Position numbers and translations under genes: made by a program
DNA from: Kingdonia uniflora
Taxonomy: Eukaryota; Streptophyta; Magnoliopsida; Ranunculales; Circaeasteraceae
DNA: 64,000 nt
Assembly: GCA_014058105.1 (NCBI GenBank)
Contig: JACGCM010000669.1
Location: forward strand, 1,612,001-1,676,000
Direction: 5' to 3'
Shown here: positions 60,361 to 64,000 of the stretch, in pieces
How the letters are laid out: every line of letters starts with the position of its first letter
How positions within the stretch are numbered: position 1 is the stretch's first letter
Notes under the pieces: model-generated
Database searches by the model: none
Seen by the model: the letters and a program-made list of their open reading frames with translations, nothing else
What the model was told of the DNA's origin: nothing

Positions 60361-60433
60361 AGAGAAAGCTTAATGAGATGGTTATTGACATCATTACTTA
60401 ACATAATCTCTATACTGGATCGGGAACTGTAAC

Positions 60434-61690
60434 TCGCAAAATGTTGGATGATGAGTCTCGTCTAGTACATTGCATTGCTATTACTAATATCCTCACAAGA
60501 TCCCAAAAGAATGAACTCTCTGAGCGGATGAAGGTATTTCTTTATGCCTTCAAGAATAATGTGGAAATCGATCTTCCGAATATTATCATTGAAGAGATGA
60601 TAGATGCCAGCACCAAAAAGGCGACTCGGAGTTCATTACCTTTTGTTTGCCTTGTGATAGATATTATGCTAGAAGCTGGGTATAACGTGTTTCTTGATGA
60701 GCCTGAAGATATCAAAGTGGAAAGATTGGATGATAGTAACTGTCATAAGAGTGCATCTCATCTTTCTTCTGTACTACCAAAGTAGAAAAATTGGATGATA
60801 GTAACTATCATAAGAGTGCATCTCATCTTTCTTCTACACTACCATCTAAACCCGCTTCTCTAGGTGAGTAGCCCTCTCCTCCAGGTGAGCACACAGGTTC
60901 TTCTAGTTTAGCTGCATAGACTCAGAGAGTGTTTACTCTTCAGGATATCGGGAGTATGCTTCAGACTATGACAGTGGATATGGAGGTGGTAAATACCAAG
61001 TTGGACGATATTGATACACGGATGGGTGTATTGGCGACATAGATTATGTGTCTTCGTCAGCTACAGGAGAGTACTATGCATGATTATGTTTCTGGTTCCG
61101 AGGATGATTGACAAACACAGGGTGTCGCATATGTTCTCTATTTTGTTTTTAGTCTTTGGTTCGTCTCTGTGAGACTCGATGTGCTATGCTAGTACATAGG
61201 ATAGTAGTCTATGTACTAACATTGGAAGTATGAGTAATCTTATCTTTTGTTTCTTTAATTGTCTAATGGTTCTAATCTCATTTTGTTTCAGATAGTAGCC
61301 TATGGTTATTAGTTGCTTCTTCCGTGATAAAAAATGGGGAGAAATACGTATCTCTAATAGGATTCACAATGAAAGGCTATATGCTAATGCTTTTCTGGTT
61401 TGATTCTTTTATGATTTCTTTCATGATTATATGGTTCTGTGTTCATAAATGTTTTAAGTTCTTCTTTCCACATGTATTATAAACGAGTCTGTTGAGTGTG
61501 CAGATATTAAGTAACAAGTTATCTGATAAGTGTTGAGATGTAAGAAGATATCATCCGCAGAAGAGGTTCAGAGATTAAACCTGTACATGAAAGGGGTGGT
61601 GCCTTTCTAAGGTTTGTACTATCTTTATAGCTGGGAAGTATTACAAAGTAATGTGTAGGTCTTATTTTTTATTTGTCACAAAATGAACTA
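60434..61690 (+). pseudogene. Env-like / plant-transposon-protein region of the SIRE-like element
   Basis: An open frame of 114 codons (60441-60785) contains LVHCIAITNILTRSQKNELSE, KVFLYAFKNNVEIDLPNIII and RSSLPFVCLVIDIMLEAG, wording typical of the extra domain found in plant SIRE-type elements. After a 65-bp tandem duplication come a proline/serine stretch and a coiled-coil-like piece (TLQDIGSMLQTMTVDMEVVN, about 60940). The rest to the polypurine tract (AAATGGGGAGA, 61690-61700) is non-coding. Confidence 0.6.
60722..60850. repeat. 65-bp tandem duplication in the env-like frame
   Basis: GATTGGATGATAGTAACT through TCATAAGAGTGCATCTCATC to CTACCA occurs twice in direct succession with three or four differences. 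The first copy ends in a stop codon (60783). Confidence 0.9.
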
Positions 61691-61701
61691 AATGGGGAGA
61701 T

Positions 61702-62610
61702 TAAAAGGTTTTGGTTTGTCTCATTTCGTGTATGTAAAGTTCTGTGGTTATCTCAGCCGAAGATAGAGACAGAATGAAGACCTTCGTACAAGTCTTCTAT
61801 CAACCAACAACCAAGAAGGTAAGTTGGTTAAGTAGAACTCTGATAAAGGGAGCCAAAAATGTTTTACTAATTTTCAAAACTTATTTGGGTATCTCGTTCG
61901 AACAACCTTGAGTCTCGTTCGAATGAGTTCTACGAATTCTGGGCATCTCGTTCGAACGAGTGCTACGAGTTATAAAAAAGAGACAAAGCTCTATCCGCAT
62001 ATTTTTTGAAGGCTTATTGGGAATCTCATTCGAACGACCTTGGATTTCGTTCGAACGAGTCTCTAAAAAAATTGAAATAGTATTTAAGCAAACTTTGTTC
62101 TTGTTTTTTTTCTATTTTTTTTCTCCAAGTTTATTTTGAAAGAGCTTATTATCCTATCAGAGAGACAATTTGACATCGATCAAAAACCTAAAAACCTTTA
62201 GGTTCCCACATATTATTCTAGAGTGATTCAAAAAGGGTGTTCCATGTTGTGAGATCAAGGAGAGTTGTTAACAAAACGAAGGAGAGTCATTGCGAGAACG
62301 AGAACGAAAGAGATAGGGCGTGAAGCTTGGATCAGAAGAGAGATAATCACGAGACGAGGTTATCGAGTCTGTAAGTGTAATTCAAATTTCAAATCTTTTT
62401 GATTAATGGATTTTTGGTTGTCGTGTTCTTCGACAACGACCTATGTTTTTCTCACGAGTAAGAAGTTTTCACAGGGTGAACAATTGCTTGTGTCATTTAA
62501 TTCTTTGTCTTTACCATTAATTGCTTCTGCTTAATTCTAGATCATTGATTGATAAGAATAGGTCTGACCTATTTCTTGAAATACATTAAATACAAGCACA
62601 AATAATTTCA
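61702..62610 (+). repeat. Second direct LTR of the SIRE-like element (909 bp)
   Basis: It pairs with 49045-50048. Five TTCGAA cores start at 61897, 61918, 61951, 62029 and 62050 (spacings 21, 33, 78, 21 bp). It is followed by an intact PBS TGGTATCAGAGC (62613-62624) and leader sequence to about 62709, which is unexpected after a 3' LTR. Confidence 0.88.
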
Positions 62611-62709
62611 ATTGGTATCAGAGCGGAATCGCTTGTAGGCTTCATATCTTGAGCGGTGATTCTGTTAAGTGCTTGCTTAGATTTAATGATTCCGAAGGTC
62701 TTTATTCTG

Positions 62710-62822
62710 TTGGTCGTTGGTTGATAGAAGACTTGTACGAATATCTTCATTCTGTCACTGTCTTCGATTGAGATAACCACGGAACTTCACATACACGAAA
62801 TGAGAGAAACCAAAACCTTTCA
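62710..62822 (-). repeat. Inverted fragment of the SIRE-like LTR (first about 110 bp)
   Basis: The reverse complement starts TGAAAGGTTTTGGTTTCTCT and follows the LTR to CAACGACCAA, where it breaks off. It resembles both direct LTRs but is a separate variant. It forms the outer right border of the insertion. Confidence 0.88.
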
Positions 62823-63014
62823 CTTTTGGAGCATGGTCGAAGTTTCTAGAAAGGCTAGAGCAATTATCACTCTTGGTAAGATGGGGATGGCAACTCTAAG
62901 AAAGTGATGTACAATGCTATTTTTTTTTTTGCTAAACTTGGAAGTGAGCAGTTAACTTAACATCTTGTACTCTTTCCCACTTATCAATAAAATCAAATAT
63001 TCGCTTAAAAAAAA

Positions 63015-63237
63015 CACTTGTGTTCCATTTCTTCAAAACAGATCTCCAAGCCCATGAACAATCACCTTGAGTTCCCCTTTTCATGTTATGGTTGCGACAA
63101 ATTATTTGAAGCCAAGTCTCGTTTTATTCCATTTTTTTTTTTTCCTCCAAAAAATAAGCTTACTATATACAGGAAAAGAAATGAGAGCCAATGTAGGTTA
63201 AAACAATCACTTTGAAATCATTTTACATATGGATTTA
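63015..63237. other. Short spacer
   Basis: Between the LINE tail and the exonuclease pseudogene; AT-rich, with a T tract at about 63133. Nothing recognised. Confidence 0.5.
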
Positions 63238-63702
63238 AACATCATCTGCAGCTGCACGGACCATTTGATCAGTCAAGGGTCTATGTCTTAGGTCGCCCTT
63301 CTTGTGCCTTTATCAGAGAATTTGCGATCTGGGTATCTGCAACGTTGTGTAATTTAACACCAAACTGGAAATATAATGCCTCATTATCAGCTCGTTTGTG
63401 AATGGTTTTTGTTATGCAACTAGAGTCGAGAGCAGGCTTTCGTAAGTGCATCTCCTACTCTGAATAACATCAACCAGGTATGCACCATCCGGAAAAGCAA
63501 GTTGCATGATACAAAGTGTTTTTTTTTATGAAAAACGTCAACACCTTCACAATCAAAATCAATAACCAGCCGATTTCCCATAGAAAGTTTCAGAAAATCT
63601 AATTGTAGTTGAGATGCATAGTAACATGTAATATTATTGATAGGAACAGTTTTCCGTGGATCATTAATTGTCCAGATGTTTGCATCCGGTAAGAAACCCT
63701 GA
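63238..63702 (-). pseudogene. Fragment of a 3'-5' exonuclease-domain gene
   Basis: Minus-strand pieces in three frames: ANIWTINDPRKTVPI and ASQLQLDFLKLSMGNRLVIDFDCEGVDVF (motif I DCE of DEDD exonucleases intact), CIMQLAFPDGAYLVDVIQ, DALTKAC, ITKTIHKRADNEALYFQFGVKLHNVADTQIANSLI, then PLTDQMVRAAADDV. This order fits the plant family of small 3'-5' exonuclease domain proteins. Several frameshifts, and about 40 residues missing between EGR and PLTD, make it non-functional. No introns are evident inside the fragment, so it may be a processed copy, but no poly-A tail was found. Confidence 0.75.
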
Positions 63703-64000
63703 CGCTGCCTACACCTCCTCGGTGTCAGCCATGTGTCTCTATCTCATGACTAATGTACATGCATGTTTAATTATTTGTTTCATAAGTTTGAACTGCTGCA
63801 GTACGCAGTGTGCAACTCTTTTTGATCTGCCTGTCTTTATTATTGAACTATAGGAGTAAGAGATGCTCCTACTATACTGTAGTAAAAAAGGGAGTTTCCA
63901 TTTTTATAAGATTTTTTCAAGGGGAAACCCTTTCTATAGAAGCTTTTACTATCATTATTACAGTAACCTGTATTAATTATTTTTCCCTCACAAGCTAGCT
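63703..64000. other. Right-edge non-coding sequence
   Basis: No conserved frame or repeat seen. It may continue the pseudogene's upstream sequence, but no matching protein wording was found. Confidence 0.4.

Larger units (their letters stand above)
54264..60433 (+). mobile_element. Tat-lineage Ty3/gypsy retrotransposon, 3' LTR missing
   Basis: 5' LTR (54264-54826, TGTGAG...TTACA), PBS TGGCACCGTCTGTGGG at 54829, gag, protease, RT, RNase H, a second RNase H and integrase in plus orientation. The tRNA primer type and the second (archaeal-like) RNase H between RNase H and integrase are lineage hallmarks of Tat elements. Stops are frequent throughout. Sequence ceases at about 60433, directly joined to the outer element's env-like frame, without PPT or 3' LTR. 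Confidence 0.85.
49045..62822 (+). mobile_element. SIRE-like Ty1/copia composite with inner insertions and an inverted LTR end
   Basis: The outer borders are TGAAAGG at 49045 and its reverse complement CCTTTCA ending at 62822. Flanking 5-mers CATTT and CTTTT differ by one base, and LINE coding resumes directly after. Inside are a direct LTR (49045-50048), PBS, gag and protease remnant (to about 52110), inserted material (to 60433), an env-like tail and second direct LTR (61702-62610), a second PBS with about 95 bp of leader, and an inverted LTR fragment (62710-62822). The lineage is inferred from gag and env-like wording. Confidence 0.75.
35735..63014 (+). mobile_element. 5'-truncated LINE serving as host for nested insertions
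   Basis: Pieces at 35735-36594, 42721-43014, 48772-49044 and 62823-63014 are consecutive parts of one plant L1-type ORF2. The RT C-terminus (KIFANFFWD, EGGLRIRNLSYIE), zf-RVT linker (RVNWIWHYALPTKI), RNase H linker (GILWQTIKLTWV), RNase H (LYGMQLCKHHR, LANFFVKLGSEQ) and the C-terminal KARAIITLGKMGMATLRK follow in order. The tail ends in AATAAAATC and eight A (63007-63014). Target duplications of the inserts fit between the pieces. Everything 5' of the late RT is missing. Confidence 0.82.

Noticed and set aside
63133..63143. T tract as minus-strand poly-A tail of the exonuclease pseudogene
   Set aside because: It lies about 100 bp past the last recognisable codon and is short and interrupted; not enough to prove a retrocopy.

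Overview
The window looks like nuclear DNA of a eudicot-type flowering plant. It is AT-rich, has one spliced gene with GT-AG introns, and is otherwise dominated by plant retrotransposon lineages (Athila, Tat-like and chromovirus-like Ty3/gypsy, Tork-like and SIRE-like Ty1/copia, LINEs). Species cannot be fixed from the sequence.

Left third (1-13.1 kb): the minus strand carries the 5' part of DCP1, the mRNA decapping activator. Six exons are assigned (start codon at 13127, last visible exon ending at 43) and the 3' end lies beyond the window. Reading frame and splice phases are continuous across all five introns. Introns 4 and 5 are about 6.1 and 5.6 kb. Intron 5 holds a 686-bp hAT-type non-autonomous transposon with a perfect 8-bp target duplication; intron 4 holds two degenerate LINE pieces in opposite orientations.

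13.1-25.0 kb: gene-poor sequence with a minisatellite upstream of DCP1, a candidate exon duplicated together with its splice donor, a candidate Helitron containing a tRNA-like (SINE-type) head, a 27-base poly-T run and a strong G-quadruplex motif. I recognise no conserved gene here.

25.0-34.5 kb: an Athila-type Ty3/gypsy element on the plus strand with a complete 5' LTR, PBS for tRNA-Asp, gag, protease, RT, RNase H, a full-length open integrase, PPT and a truncated 3' LTR. It abuts a decayed related gypsy fragment.

35.7-63.0 kb: one 5'-truncated LINE has served as a landing pad and was cut open three times. The insertions are a minus-strand gypsy element (36595-42380, TSD ATGCA) with a MITE next to it (42390-42720), a minus-strand copia element (43015-48766, TSD GTTCA), and a SIRE-like composite (49045-62822). 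The composite contains remains of a further copia family and a Tat-type gypsy element.

Right edge: a frameshifted pseudogene fragment of a 3'-5' exonuclease-domain gene.

Most notable observation: four LTR families of two superfamilies (gypsy and copia) carry arrays of short palindromes centred on TTCGAA in the early U3. Neighbouring palindromes are repeatedly 21 bp (two helical turns) apart, with longer steps often near whole turns. This looks like a shared cis-regulatory architecture. A second oddity is an inverted LTR fragment that forms the outer right end of the SIRE-like composite. All family assignments come from reading translated motifs by eye; no database was searched.
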